Shown: in pieces, positions 1 through 8,884 of the stretch
Layout: each line of letters starts with the position of its first letter
Numbering within the stretch: position 1 is the first letter of the stretch
Origin: GCA-002727735 sp036159515
GTDB lineage: Bacteria > Bacteroidota > Bacteroidia > Flavobacteriales_D > Parvicellaceae
NCBI GenBank assembly: GCA_036159515.1
Contig: JAYYEV010000081.1
Coordinates: forward strand, 5,798-69,797
Length of the DNA: 64,000 nucleotides
Reading direction: 5' to 3'
Notes under the pieces: generated by a model
What the model was told of the DNA's origin: nothing
The model's database searches: none
Seen by the model: the letters and a program-made list of their open reading frames with translations, nothing else
Position numbers and translations under genes: made by a program

Positions 1-228
1 TGGAAAACCAAAATAGATGGTAAAGAAAAAAGCACTAACTACCAATAAAATAATCACAAATGGGGCTCCTTCAAAAACCTCAAAAAATACTACGCTTGAA
101 ACAAAATCAGAAAATGGTTGAAACGCTTTATCAATTTTTTGGTCAAGACCGAGTTCATTGCTTTCAGCTGCGAACGATGTAGTCAAAGGCAATGTTAACA
201 TAAGTGATAGTAGATATTTAATGTTCAT
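1..228 (-). CDS. Sodium:amino acid (alanine) symporter, AGCS family, N-terminal fragment
   Basis: Reading the minus strand from an ATG at 226-228 gives an open frame of 76 codons that runs off the left edge, so only the N-terminus is present. It starts with a signal-like hydrophobic stretch ending in TSFAAES, then a polar segment (DQKIDKAFQPFSDF), then a hydrophobic segment ending FFFTIYFGFP. This matches my memory of Bacteroidota AGCS (Na+/alanine) carriers, which have an extra N-terminal hydrophobic segment before the first core helix. The start overlaps the end of the rmlD-like gene by 11 bases, so it is probably the last gene of the purM operon. Family assignment rests on a short fragment. 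Confidence 0.7.
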   Translation of the reverse strand, partial: MNIKYLLSLMLTLPLTTSFAAESNELGLDQKIDKAFQPFSDFVSSVVFFEVFEGAPFVIILLVVSAFFFTIYFGFP

Positions 229-1132
229 TTTGAGTTTTTAATTGTCTGTCCATTATTTCAATCCCGGCTAAAAAATCTACGGGATTATAATTCAATTCCT
301 TTTTTGCTTTACGTATGTCAAAACCTGTTACAAGAGGTCTTTTTGCAGGTTGATTTAATGACTTCGAAGATACAGGATTTATTAATGATTTATCTAAGTT
401 ATAAAAATCCGCAACCATATATACCATCTCTAAAATACTATATGACTTTGGTCCGGAAAGGTGAAATAAGCCAAATGCATTTTTATCCATTATGGAAATA
501 CAACCTTTAGCCAGATCTTCTGCTAAAGTGGGGGACCTGAACTGATCATTAACTACATTAATAGTATTCCCTTTCTCTATTTCTCCCTTTGCCCACAATA
601 CTAAATTTGATCTACTCATATTGTCGGTGATTCCATAAATAATTATAGTTCTAGCAATACTCCAGTTTACACAGTTTCCTATAACAATTTTTTCTGACTC
701 TAACTTAGACTTAGCATAATAGTGCAATGGATTGGGTATATCATTTTCATTATACGGGCCATCTTCTCCGTCAAATACAAAATCAGTACTTAAATGAATA
801 AAATGAGTTCCTAATTTAGCTACCGCATTAGCAAGGTGTTTTACTCCATTGACATTAACATCCCAACATTGTTTTTGATTTAATTCACATGCATCCACAT
901 TGGTCATTGCTGCACAATTAATTATCACATGTGGTGAAAATTGTTTAATGGTTTGATTTACTTCTGTTTCGTTTGTAATATCAAGTGATTGGTATGAATA
1001 ATTCGCCTGATCAATTAATCTGTTTTGACCAATTCCTGTGGCAAGAAGTTCAATGTCATTTCTAGATTTAAAAGCATAAACCAATTTTTGACCCAGTAGA
1101 CCATTTGCCCCTGTTAATAATACTTTTCTCAT
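218..1132 (-). CDS. RmlD-like SDR family sugar-nucleotide reductase
   Basis: This 304-residue extended short-chain dehydrogenase has the NAD(P)-binding motif TGANGLLGQ at residues 7-15, an STDFVFDG segment at 115-122 and a catalytic YxxxK (Tyr139, Lys143). These are the marks of the RmlD (dTDP-4-dehydrorhamnose reductase) substrate-binding family. No rmlA, rmlB or rmlC gene lies next to it, so the true substrate is unknown and the rhamnose role is only a family default. Its start shares one base with the stop of the K+ channel gene (TAATG), indicating translational coupling. A surface-sugar role would fit the flippase, Wzz and ligase genes found elsewhere in the window. Confidence 0.8.
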   Translation of the reverse strand: MRKVLLTGANGLLGQKLVYAFKSRNDIELLATGIGQNRLIDQANYSYQSLDITNETEVNQTIKQFSPHVIINCAAMTNVDACELNQKQCWDVNVNGVKHLANAVAKLGTHFIHLSTDFVFDGEDGPYNENDIPNPLHYYAKSKLESEKIVIGNCVNWSIARTIIIYGITDNMSRSNLVLWAKGEIEKGNTINVVNDQFRSPTLAEDLAKGCISIMDKNAFGLFHLSGPKSYSILEMVYMVADFYNLDKSLINPVSSKSLNQPAKRPLVTGFDIRKAKKELNYNPVDFLAGIEIMDRQLKTQNEH

Positions 1133-2160
1133 TATTGCTCTATTCCAAAAATCTGATTCAACTTAGATATTTCATCACCACTTCCTAAAACAATAATTTT
1201 ACAGTTTGGCATAATTTCAGTTTCATCTTTTGGATTAATTAAAAAATCCCCATTAGCATTTTTAAATCCAATGATGTTACAAACCGGAAAATCCTTTTTT
1301 AAATCCGAAATTTTTTTGAACTGAAAGTCGGGTGGAAGATCTTTAAAATCAATACTTTCTAAGTTTATTTTATTTTCCCCTTCGATTAATATTTCATCTA
1401 TAAACTCCAACACATCAGGAGTAGCTACTAATTGAGCCATGTGGGAGCCACCAAGAGAATCAGGCATAATTACATTTTCAGCTCCAGCAATTTTTAATTT
1501 TTTTACAGAGCTTGATTTAGATGCTCTAGCTATAATTTTAAGTTTTGGATTTAATTCTTTGGCTGTTAAAACCACAAAAAGATTGTCCGCATCAGAAGGA
1601 AGAGTAGTTATTAATGCTTTAGCACTTTTGATTCCACATTTTAGAAGTAATTCATCATTTGTAGCATCACCTTCAGCACAATTAATATCAGTTTTAGTTC
1701 TGAAATGACTTACAATATCCACATCTTGCTCAATTACTAAACATTTGTGTTTATGAGCCATTAAGGTTTCTAGTGCTGTTGAACCAACTCTACCGTGTCC
1801 GCAAATAATAACATGGTTAGTAAGGGTTTCAATATTTTTCATGTACTTATATTCTCTAAAATAGGTTCTGTAGTCGCCACTCAGTATGTATCCCGTAATC
1901 GATGTTACAGCATAAGCAAATGTACCAAAACTTGTGATGATAAGAAATGCCGTAAATAATTTTCCAGCATCAGATAATTCTTCTACTTCACCAAACCCAA
2001 CTGTGGAAACGGTTATTATCGTTTGGTAGAAAGAGTCTAGTACAGACCATCCTTCAAAAAGGACGTAACCCATTGTACCCACAATAACAATAATCAATAG
2101 CACCACTAGAGAATAAAGAACTTTTGAAAAAAGGCGGAAATTTAAAAGCATTCTATTCAT
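1132..2160 (-). CDS. Two-TM potassium channel with RCK (TrkA-N/TrkA-C) domains
   Basis: The 342-residue protein has a first membrane helix (about residues 12-35), a pore loop with K+ selectivity filter TVGFGE at 53-58, a second helix (68-93), then a cytosolic RCK domain opening with the nucleotide-binding motif GHGRVGS at 121-127. A TrkA-C-like module follows at about 265-342. This is the plan of prokaryotic MthK/Kch-type channels gated by ligand binding to RCK domains in the inner membrane. It sits in a tightly packed operon, 4 bases after the PspC-like gene and overlapping the rmlD-like gene by one base. The natural ligand cannot be read from the sequence. Confidence 0.88.
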   Translation of the reverse strand: MNRMLLNFRLFSKVLYSLVVLLIIVIVGTMGYVLFEGWSVLDSFYQTIITVSTVGFGEVEELSDAGKLFTAFLIITSFGTFAYAVTSITGYILSGDYRTYFREYKYMKNIETLTNHVIICGHGRVGSTALETLMAHKHKCLVIEQDVDIVSHFRTKTDINCAEGDATNDELLLKCGIKSAKALITTLPSDADNLFVVLTAKELNPKLKIIARASKSSSVKKLKIAGAENVIMPDSLGGSHMAQLVATPDVLEFIDEILIEGENKINLESIDFKDLPPDFQFKKISDLKKDFPVCNIIGFKNANGDFLINPKDETEIMPNCKIIVLGSGDEISKLNQIFGIEQ

Positions 2161-2164
2161 GATC

Positions 2165-2419
2165 TTATTTTAAATCCCAGACCGTTTTTCTTTTTTGTCT
2201 AAACTTAAAGATGGATTTATTTTCTAAAATAAAAGCCATTATGAAATATATCAGTACTGGGCTACCAAGTGCAATAAAGCTCAGATAAATGAAAAATTTC
2301 CTTACAATTATGGGGTTAATATTGAGCTTATCTCCCCACCATTCGCTTACACCAAATGCTCTTTTTTCAAAAAAATGAATGATACTATTTAATACTGGAA
2401 TCTTAAATTTTATAAGCAT
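2165..2419 (-). CDS. Small PspC-domain membrane protein
   Basis: This 84-residue protein has one basic/amphipathic N-terminal half with FGVSEWWGDKLNINPIIVRK (PspC-like pattern FGVxxWxADxxxIxPxxVR) followed by a hydrophobic segment at about residues 45-68 and a basic tail. The PspC domain occurs in phage-shock envelope-stress proteins and in many small Bacteroidota proteins of unknown role. The gene is sandwiched between pyrF and the K+ channel with 4-base gaps on either side, so it is cotranscribed. No pspA or pspB is nearby; an envelope-stress role is inference from the family only. Confidence 0.72.
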   Translation of the reverse strand: MLIKFKIPVLNSIIHFFEKRAFGVSEWWGDKLNINPIIVRKFFIYLSFIALGSPVLIYFIMAFILENKSIFKFRQKRKTVWDLK

Positions 2420-2423
2420 GTTG

Positions 2424-3227
2424 TTAGATATAAACGGCCATTTGATCTCTTAATTTTCTAGCTTCTTCTGAAGCACGTTCTTCAAAAAACTCGTCTTTTG
2501 ATGCATAAATAATACCCCTTGATGAATTTATTATAAGTCCCCCATCTTTATTTGTACCATGCTGGATTACTTTTTGTAAATCTCCTCCTTGTGCGCCAAT
2601 TCCTGGAACAAGAAGAAAATGATTTGGTAATTTTTCGCGAATATGGGTAAATTGATTTTCATTAGTGGCTCCCACAACAAACATCATGTTATTATCATCA
2701 CCCCAACTTGCAGTCTTTTCTAGAACTTCCTCAAATAGTTTTTTTCCATTTTTTAAAACAAGTTGTTGAAATGAAGAAGAGCCAGAATTACTGGTTAAGC
2801 CTAACACGATAACCCATTTTTTAGATAAGGTCAAAAATGGGGAAACAGAATCTTCGCCCATATAAGGAGCAACAGTAATGGCATCAAAGTCATACGTTTT
2901 AAAAAAAGTCTCTGCATATTTTAAAGAAGTATTACCTATATCCCCACGTTTAGCATCAGCGATTAAAAACATTTTTTTTGGAATATAATCAATCGTTTTC
3001 TTTAGCGAAATCCATCCTTTTGGTCCAAGACACTCATAAAAAGCAATATTTGGTTTATAGGCAACACAGTACTCTTTAGTAGCATCAATAATTCTTTTAT
3101 TAAATTCAAATACAGGGTCTTCTAATTCCAGCAAGAAAGGAGGAATTTTACTTAGGTCTGGATCTAAACCCACACACAAAAATGATTTTTTTTCAAAAAT
3201 TTGAGCTATTAATTCTTCCCTATTCAT
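2424..3227 (-). CDS. pyrF: Orotidine 5'-phosphate decarboxylase
   Basis: PyrF converts OMP to UMP, the last step of de novo pyrimidine synthesis. The 267-residue protein carries the OMPDC catalytic signature DAKRGDIGNT at 91-100 (Asp91, Lys93, Asp96) and a conserved GLDPD segment near the N-terminus. The length of about 270 residues and the overall pattern fit the longer 'type 2' bacterial enzymes rather than the roughly 240-residue E. coli type. Its start overlaps the stop of prfA by one base; it lies in the run purM-prfA-pyrF, which I recall as conserved in Flavobacteriia. Cytoplasmic enzyme. Confidence 0.95.
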   Translation of the reverse strand: MNREELIAQIFEKKSFLCVGLDPDLSKIPPFLLELEDPVFEFNKRIIDATKEYCVAYKPNIAFYECLGPKGWISLKKTIDYIPKKMFLIADAKRGDIGNTSLKYAETFFKTYDFDAITVAPYMGEDSVSPFLTLSKKWVIVLGLTSNSGSSSFQQLVLKNGKKLFEEVLEKTASWGDDNNMMFVVGATNENQFTHIREKLPNHFLLVPGIGAQGGDLQKVIQHGTNKDGGLIINSSRGIIYASKDEFFEERASEEARKLRDQMAVYI

Positions 3228-4318
3228 TAACCTTCTGTTATTCCTTCATTTAACTTCTCCGCATTTTCTGCCATAATTAAAGCATCTATCATCTCTTGAA
3301 TATCACCATTCATGAAATTTGCTAAATTATAGATCGTTTTTCCAATTCTATGGTCTGTAATTCTGCCTTGTGGATAATTATAAGTTCTAATTTTAGCCGA
3401 TCGATCACCCGTAGAAACTAAAGATTTTCTTTGGTCAGCTCTCTCTTTGGCTAATCGTTCTTCTTCCGCCTGATACAATCTTGAACGTAATACTTGAAGG
3501 GCTTTTTCATAGTTTTTATGTTGAGACCTACCGTCTTGACACTCCACCACAGTGCCTGTTGGTATATGTGTTAAACGAACTGCAGATTCTGTTTTATTGA
3601 CATGCTGACCTCCAGCTCCAGAAGAACGGTAAGTGTCTTTTTTTACATCTGCTAAATTTAAATCAAAATCAACCTCTTCTGCCTCAGGAAGAACAGCAAC
3701 TGTGATGGCTGAGGTATGCACTCTTCCTTGTGACTCAGTTTCTGGAACCCTTTGTACTCGATGAACTCCCGATTCAAATTTTAATTGACCGTAAACTTCT
3801 TCCCCAGCAATACCCAGAGAAATTTCCCTAAAGCCTTTAGTGCCCCCTTCATTTGAATTCAACACTTCAAATGACCAAGATTTTTCTTTAAAATACATGG
3901 AAAACATTCTGAAAATATCTTCTACAAAGATACAGGCCTCATCACCTCCTGTCCCAGCTCTTAGTTCCATAATGACATTTTTATTATCATTTGGATCTTT
4001 GGGAATCAAAAGCCATTTTATTTTTTCATCTAACTCTGTTTTTTTACTAATAAATTCGTCTAGTTCTTCTTTAGCTAAGGCTTTAAATTCTAGATCATCC
4101 TCATTTTGAATGATTTCTTTTGCGTTGGCTATATTTTCTGTTATTTCTTTATATGTTTTGTATGTAGTAACAATTTCAGACAAGTCTTTATATTCACGAT
4201 TAAGTTTAACATATCGTTTCATGTCATTGATTACTTCAGGATCAACCATTTGTTTTGCAATTTCCTCATATCGAATTGAAATTTGCTCTAATTTATCTAA
4301 AATTCCAACCTCACTCAT
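3227..4318 (-). CDS. prfA: Peptide chain release factor 1
   Basis: RF1 reads UAA and UAG stop codons and triggers peptidyl-tRNA hydrolysis. The 363-residue protein has the GGQ motif at 236-238 in the context SSGAGGQHVNKTESAVR, and a P-x-T tripeptide (PET, 192-194) at the position that distinguishes RF1 (PxT) from RF2 (SPF). There is no internal frameshift as in many prfB genes. The start ATG overlaps the purM TGA stop in an ATGA arrangement (4 bases), implying coupled translation. Confidence 0.96.
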   Translation of the reverse strand: MSEVGILDKLEQISIRYEEIAKQMVDPEVINDMKRYVKLNREYKDLSEIVTTYKTYKEITENIANAKEIIQNEDDLEFKALAKEELDEFISKKTELDEKIKWLLIPKDPNDNKNVIMELRAGTGGDEACIFVEDIFRMFSMYFKEKSWSFEVLNSNEGGTKGFREISLGIAGEEVYGQLKFESGVHRVQRVPETESQGRVHTSAITVAVLPEAEEVDFDLNLADVKKDTYRSSGAGGQHVNKTESAVRLTHIPTGTVVECQDGRSQHKNYEKALQVLRSRLYQAEEERLAKERADQRKSLVSTGDRSAKIRTYNYPQGRITDHRIGKTIYNLANFMNGDIQEMIDALIMAENAEKLNEGITEG

Positions 4319-5487
4319 TTGTAACTAAAATTCCCTTTATTACTTGAAATTGTTAATTCTTTTTTGGATGATGATTCTACAAATCCAATCACTTTAGCAT
4401 CCAAATTAAATGATGAGCATATGGAAATAATATCATTTGCAAAAGCAGGATCAATATATATCTCCATTCGATGTCCCATATTAAATACCTTATACATTTC
4501 TTTCCATGGAGTTGATGATTCCGATTGAATTAGTTCGAATAAGGGTGGGATATCAAATAAATCATTTTTTACAACATGTAAGTTATCTATAAAGTGAAGA
4601 ACTTTTGTTTGTCCTCCACCGCTACAATGAACCATACCATGTATCTCGCTTCTGTATGATTTGAGTATTTGGGCAATTACGGGTGCATATGTTCTCGTTG
4701 GTGACAAAACAAGCTTCCCAATATCTAAAGGAATATCATTCATTTGATCCGTTAAAAACTTTGTGCCACTATACACTAAATCTGACGAAATAGAGGGATC
4801 AAAAGTTTCAGGAAATTTTTTAGCTAAATCATGATGAAATACATCATGTCTTGCAGAAGTAAGACCATTACTACCCATGCCTCCATTATATTCTTTTTCG
4901 TAAGACGTTTGTCCTGATGATGACAGACCGATAATTACATCTCCATCTTGAATATTATGATTACTTACAACCTCATCTCTTTTCATTCGTGCTACCACAG
5001 TTGAATCAACTATGATAGTTCTAACTAAATCTCCCACGTCAGCGGTTTCTCCACCTGTTGAATGAATAGAAACTCCAAATGATCTTAATTCATTTAACAA
5101 CTCTTCTGTTCCGTTGATTATAGATGAAATTACATCCCCATCAACAAGTGATTTATTTCTGCCTATAGTGGAAGAGACTAAAATATTTTCTACGGCTCCT
5201 ACGCATAATAAATCGTCAATATTCATGATTAGTGCGTCCTGCGCAATCCCTTTCCAGACAGATAAGTCTCCAGTCTCTTTCCAATAAGCATAGGCTAATG
5301 ATGACTTTGTTCCTGCTCCATCTGCATGCATAACTATACAATGTTCTTCTGAACCCGATAAGTAATCAGGCACTATTTTACAAAATGCCTTTGGAAACAA
5401 CCCTTTATCCACATTTTTAATGGCTTGGTGTACTTCCTCTTTCCCTGAACTAACACCTCTTAATGCATATCTTGAATTATCAATCAT
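4315..5487 (-). CDS. purM: Phosphoribosylformylglycinamidine cyclo-ligase (AIR synthase), long Bacteroidota form
   Basis: PurM catalyses the ATP-dependent closure of FGAM to AIR in purine synthesis. The 390-residue protein has the AIRS N-terminal pattern (HADGAGTKSSLAY near residue 54, DALIMNIDDLLCVGA near 84-98, STGGETADVGDLVRT near 143-157) and a C-terminal AIRS_C domain. It is longer and more divergent than E. coli PurM (345), as I recall for Bacteroidota. It is the first gene of the purM-prfA-pyrF operon. Its start lies just downstream of a hairpin terminator (5501-5518) that ends the ompA-like gene, so a purM promoter should overlap that short 42-base gap or read-through must feed it. 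Confidence 0.9.
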   Translation of the reverse strand: MIDNSRYALRGVSSGKEEVHQAIKNVDKGLFPKAFCKIVPDYLSGSEEHCIVMHADGAGTKSSLAYAYWKETGDLSVWKGIAQDALIMNIDDLLCVGAVENILVSSTIGRNKSLVDGDVISSIINGTEELLNELRSFGVSIHSTGGETADVGDLVRTIIVDSTVVARMKRDEVVSNHNIQDGDVIIGLSSSGQTSYEKEYNGGMGSNGLTSARHDVFHHDLAKKFPETFDPSISSDLVYSGTKFLTDQMNDIPLDIGKLVLSPTRTYAPVIAQILKSYRSEIHGMVHCSGGGQTKVLHFIDNLHVVKNDLFDIPPLFELIQSESSTPWKEMYKVFNMGHRMEIYIDPAFANDIISICSSFNLDAKVIGFVESSSKKELTISSNKGNFSYK

Positions 5488-5500
5488 AATGGAAATAAAA

Positions 5501-5518
5501 AAACCCCTTTCGGGGTTT
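5501..5518 (-). terminator. Rho-independent terminator of the PorE-like gene
   Basis: On the minus strand a perfect 7-bp stem AAACCCC/GGGGTTT with a 4-base GAAA tetraloop is followed by a run of seven T (partly from the stem). It lies 12 bases downstream of the stop codon of the OmpA-family gene and just before purM. The GAAA loop is a stable GNRA tetraloop. This is the clearest intrinsic terminator in the window. Confidence 0.85.
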
Positions 5519-5529
5519 AATATGTTTAA

Positions 5530-7611
5530 CTATTCATCTGAACCAGGTGAATAATTTGTGCTTAAAACAATAAATTGTGTTCTACGATTCTTTTGATGTG
5601 CAGCTTCTTGTTCTTCCTTTGTAGAAAGTTTATCTATAGAGCCACATTCTAACCCTTCCATCCTAGGTCTATCTTCACCATATCCTACAGGAACCATTCT
5701 TTCTTTAGGTATCCCCTTGGAGATCAAATAATCTACGCACGACTGTGCTCTTCTTTGAGATAGTTTTTTATTGTATTTATCAGAACCCCTGCAATCCGTG
5801 TGTGCTTGTAGTTCAATTACAATATTTGGATTATCAATTAATGTAGTATATAGAAAATCTAATGAATCCTCTGAGTTTACATTTTCATCCACCAATAATT
5901 CTGCTTTATCTAAAGCATATTGCACTTCAGGAAAATCAATAATTGCAGCCTCACCAGATTCATCGACAATTGGAATTAAATAGACCTCTTCCAGAAATCG
6001 TTTAGAGTTTTCTTCATTGATTGTACTGATTTGGTTTCTAGCCACCAAAAAGCTGTCTTTTTCTACCTCAATCTCGTAAATCATTTCTTTTAAAATATAA
6101 CGTTTTCCCTTAGAAATTTCTTCGAAAATTGCCTTTCCTTCCCCATCGGTAGTTTGCACATATTCAGAAACGATTCCTCCTGCAGTTGATGTGTCAATTC
6201 CTGTAACTTTTATAGTGACTCCAGGAATTTGCTCATTTGTTTCTTTATTACTAACAAACACACTAAGAGAAAATTGAATTTCCGGTAAATTAAAGTTATA
6301 TAAGTCATCTTTCCCTTTTCCTCCTAAATCTTCTCTAGAAGACGTAATGTAACCTCTTTTATCTGTTCCTCTTTCGAAAATGATACCAAAATCATGTTCT
6401 GGTGAATTGATAGGCCATTGTAAATTTACTGGATCTCCCCATGATTTCTCTCCCATGTTTGTCGCCTTAAACACATCTAATCCGCCAAGCCCTATGTATC
6501 CGTTTGAAGAAAAATATAAAGTATTGTCATCTGCTAGGTATGGGAACATCTCGTCACCTTCTGTGTTGACGCTGGACCCTAAATTTGTAGGGGACATCCA
6601 TGAATCTTCTCTTTTGTCATATTCTGATATCCACAAATCCTTTCCACCTAAGCCACCAGGAAAATCAGCTGAAAAAATCATAAATTTCATCGATGAATCA
6701 ATTGCTGGATGGCCACAAGAAAGGGTATCGGCACCCTCAGGCTTCAACTGTATTTTTTCAGCTTGTGTCCAAGAATTCCCTTTTTTCTCTGCATAAAAGA
6801 TCTCACAACCCAAGTTTATTTTCTTTTCTCTCGGACATCTTGTGAAAAATATCTTTTCTTCTTTACGAGTCATTACTGCTGGACCTTCATTATCCTTCGT
6901 ATTTATTGAACTTGGCAATAATTGTGGTTCGCTCCATTTGCCATTATTATCTCTTGTTGTTGACCACAAGTCCATGAAACTTTCTCCAGTTCTTGCATCG
7001 ACACCATCACCAGTAGAACCTTCTCTTGCTGAAGCAAAAATCAACACATTATGATTATTATCCCCCCATGTTGGTGCAAAATCATAGTGATCTGAATTAA
7101 TCAAGATTTCATTTTGAATCATATGTTTTGTAGGGTTTTCTTTCCATTCAATTGCTTTCTTACATGACGCTAATGCATCTGAAGCTTTTTTATTTTCAGG
7201 ATTTAATTCTAAAAACTTAGTAATATTCTCTAGTGCTGACTGATATTCTCCTTGCTCTTTTAGTACATCTGCAAGTAATAAATATATTTCTTGATTTTCT
7301 TCCTGATATTTTAATTTAATTGCTCTTTGATAATAGGTCTGAGCTTGAGCTGGTTCAACTGAATATCTGTAGCATTCTGCCAATTGATAATTAATTCTTC
7401 CTTTTTCTCTAATATCCTTTTCCTTTACCTCTCCTTTCTTATACAAATCGATAGCGGAAAAATAGGCTTCGTTTTCAAATTTCATATCTGCTTCTGAAAC
7501 AAAATTTTTCTGAGCAAAATTATTGTTCACATTTAGAACAAAAATCAAAAACAGACTAAAACCCGCCAGGTTTAATTTAAAATGTCTTTGCTTAACGTAA
7601 TAATTAATCAT
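5530..7611 (-). CDS. PorE-like OmpA family protein (TPR, PD40 propeller, CRD, OmpA_C)
   Basis: The 693-residue protein begins with a signal peptide (hydrophobic core LAGFSLFLIFVLNV, cleavage near NNNFAQ). TPR-like helices follow (about 35-150), then PD40/WD40-like blades (165-430) with repeats such as DLWSTTR and DLWISEYD. Next comes a carboxypeptidase-regulatory/Cna-like beta domain (445-545), then an OmpA_C domain (570-690) with peptidoglycan-binding TDCRGSDKYNKKLSQRRA. This domain order is that of PorE, the peptidoglycan-anchored T9SS component of Porphyromonas gingivalis, but Flavobacteriia carry several paralogues with the same order. Outer-membrane or periplasmic peptidoglycan anchor. 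No porP/sprF gene is adjacent, so a T9SS role is inferred, not shown. Confidence 0.85.
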   Translation of the reverse strand: MINYYVKQRHFKLNLAGFSLFLIFVLNVNNNFAQKNFVSEADMKFENEAYFSAIDLYKKGEVKEKDIREKGRINYQLAECYRYSVEPAQAQTYYQRAIKLKYQEENQEIYLLLADVLKEQGEYQSALENITKFLELNPENKKASDALASCKKAIEWKENPTKHMIQNEILINSDHYDFAPTWGDNNHNVLIFASAREGSTGDGVDARTGESFMDLWSTTRDNNGKWSEPQLLPSSINTKDNEGPAVMTRKEEKIFFTRCPREKKINLGCEIFYAEKKGNSWTQAEKIQLKPEGADTLSCGHPAIDSSMKFMIFSADFPGGLGGKDLWISEYDKREDSWMSPTNLGSSVNTEGDEMFPYLADDNTLYFSSNGYIGLGGLDVFKATNMGEKSWGDPVNLQWPINSPEHDFGIIFERGTDKRGYITSSREDLGGKGKDDLYNFNLPEIQFSLSVFVSNKETNEQIPGVTIKVTGIDTSTAGGIVSEYVQTTDGEGKAIFEEISKGKRYILKEMIYEIEVEKDSFLVARNQISTINEENSKRFLEEVYLIPIVDESGEAAIIDFPEVQYALDKAELLVDENVNSEDSLDFLYTTLIDNPNIVIELQAHTDCRGSDKYNKKLSQRRAQSCVDYLISKGIPKERMVPVGYGEDRPRMEGLECGSIDKLSTKEEQEAAHQKNRRTQFIVLSTNYSPGSDE

Positions 7612-7633
7612 ATTTTAAAGATAAGTCGGATTG

Positions 7634-7641
7634 CAAAAATA
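7634..7641 (-). promoter_or_regulatory. Candidate -7 element of the ompA-like gene
   Basis: The minus strand reads TATTTTTGC, matching the Bacteroidota -7 consensus TAnnTTTG, 22 bases before the ATG at 7611. I do not see a clear -33 TTG at 19-21 bases, so this is a moderate call. Confidence 0.4.
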
Positions 7642-7741
7642 ATCAAATATTTTTCTTGAAAACCTAAAATTAAACAATAGTAACTGGTGTATATGTCCAA
7701 ATACTGTTCCAATTTAAAAACACATAAATTCAAGCATCTTA

Positions 7742-7764
7742 GTGTGTTATTGACAATAAGACAC
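7742..7764. promoter_or_regulatory. 23-bp imperfect dyad between ompA-like and glnII genes
   Basis: Left arm 7742-7752 (GTGTGTTATTG) and right arm 7754-7764 (CAATAAGACAC) are inverted repeats around a single central A at 7753, with 10 of 11 pairs matching. A one-base loop makes an RNA hairpin unlikely, so a dimeric DNA-binding regulator site is the better reading. It lies about 110 bases upstream of glnII and 130 upstream of the divergent ompA-like gene. The regulator is unknown. Confidence 0.55.
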
Positions 7765-7873
7765 AAAATTGTTGAAAAAAAATACAATTAATACACTGTA
7801 CATAATTGCATATAACAGAATAAAAATTACTTTTATAAACTTTAGAAACTTAAACAAATTTTAACAAAAAAAA

Positions 7874-8884
7874 ATGGCAAAATCTAAGTTAGAATACATT
7901 TGGTTAGATGGTTATCATCCTACTCAGAACATGAGAAGTAAAACTAAAATCGTTGAGGATTTTAGTGGTAATCTAAAAGATTGTCCAATATGGTCTTTTG
8001 ATGGAAGTTCCACCAAGCAAGCAGAGGGGAACTCGTCTGATTGCCTATTGAAACCTGTAGCATGTTATCCCGACCCAGTAAGAGAGAATGGATTTTTAGT
8101 TATGACTGAAGTACTAAATGCAGATGGGACACCTCATGAGTCCAATGCAAGAGCAAGAATTGATGACGATGACAATGACTTTTGGTTTGGTTTTGAGCAA
8201 GAGTATTTTATCATGGATGTGCAAACACAACTTCCTTTAGGTTTTCCTATGGGTGGCTATCCAGGTCCACAAGGTCTTTATTATTGCTCAGTAGGAGGCA
8301 AGAACACGCACGGAAGACATCTAGTTGAGGAACATGCAGACATTTGTATTGAAGCTGGCATAAATATTGAAGGAATCAATCAAGAAGTAGCTTCTGGGCA
8401 ATGGGAGTTCCAATTATTTGCAAAAGGAGCTAAAAAAGCTGGAGATGAAATGTGGATTGCAAGATATATTCTAGATAGACTAACAGAGGACTACGGATAT
8501 TACATTGAATATCATCCAAAGCCAATTAAAGGTGATTGGAATGGATCTGGAATGCATGCTAACTTTTCCAATACGCTGCTAAGAACATGTGGATCCAAAG
8601 AAATCTATGAAAAGGTTTGTGAAGCATTTAGGCCTGTAGCCCAAGATCATATTAATGTTTATGGTGCTTATAATGACCAAAGATTAACAGGACTACATGA
8701 GACAGCATCTATTCACGACTTTAGCTATGGAGTTTCAGATCGTGGAGCTTCTATCAGAATCCCCATTATTACCGTTGAGAACGGTTGGAAAGGTTGGTTA
8801 GAAGACAGAAGACCTGCATCCAATGGTGACCCTTATAAAATTGCTGGAAGAATTGTAGAAACAGTAAAATCTGCAAATCTTTAA
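7874..8884 (+). CDS. glnII: Glutamine synthetase, type II (GSII)
   Basis: This enzyme makes glutamine from glutamate, ammonia and ATP. The 336-residue length is that of the eukaryote-like GSII class, much shorter than GSI (about 470). The beta-grasp N-terminus has the GSII pattern YIWLDGYHPTQNMRSKTK and the segment WSFDGSSTKQAEGNSSD near residues 40-56; FGFEQEYF near 108 and NGSGMHANFS near 223-232 are catalytic-domain signatures. GSII lacks the adenylylation loop, so control is likely transcriptional; the upstream gap of about 260 bases with a 23-bp dyad is consistent with this. The TAA stop forms a shared TTAA with the stop of the convergent antiporter gene. Confidence 0.93.
   Translation: MAKSKLEYIWLDGYHPTQNMRSKTKIVEDFSGNLKDCPIWSFDGSSTKQAEGNSSDCLLKPVACYPDPVRENGFLVMTEVLNADGTPHESNARARIDDDDNDFWFGFEQEYFIMDVQTQLPLGFPMGGYPGPQGLYYCSVGGKNTHGRHLVEEHADICIEAGINIEGINQEVASGQWEFQLFAKGAKKAGDEMWIARYILDRLTEDYGYYIEYHPKPIKGDWNGSGMHANFSNTLLRTCGSKEIYEKVCEAFRPVAQDHINVYGAYNDQRLTGLHETASIHDFSYGVSDRGASIRIPIITVENGWKGWLEDRRPASNGDPYKIAGRIVETVKSANL

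Noticed and set aside
304..510. Plus-strand ORF of 68 codons inside the rmlD-like gene
   Set aside because: Antisense to a well-supported conserved gene, with no family resemblance; a shadow frame. The same applies to other antisense ORFs, for example 6380-6796 and 61555-61795.
7792..7830. A standard TTG/TAnnTTTG promoter for glnII
   Set aside because: No sequence in the gap gives both elements; the nearest candidates (TACACTGT, TAAACTTT) miss consensus bases, so I do not annotate a glnII promoter.
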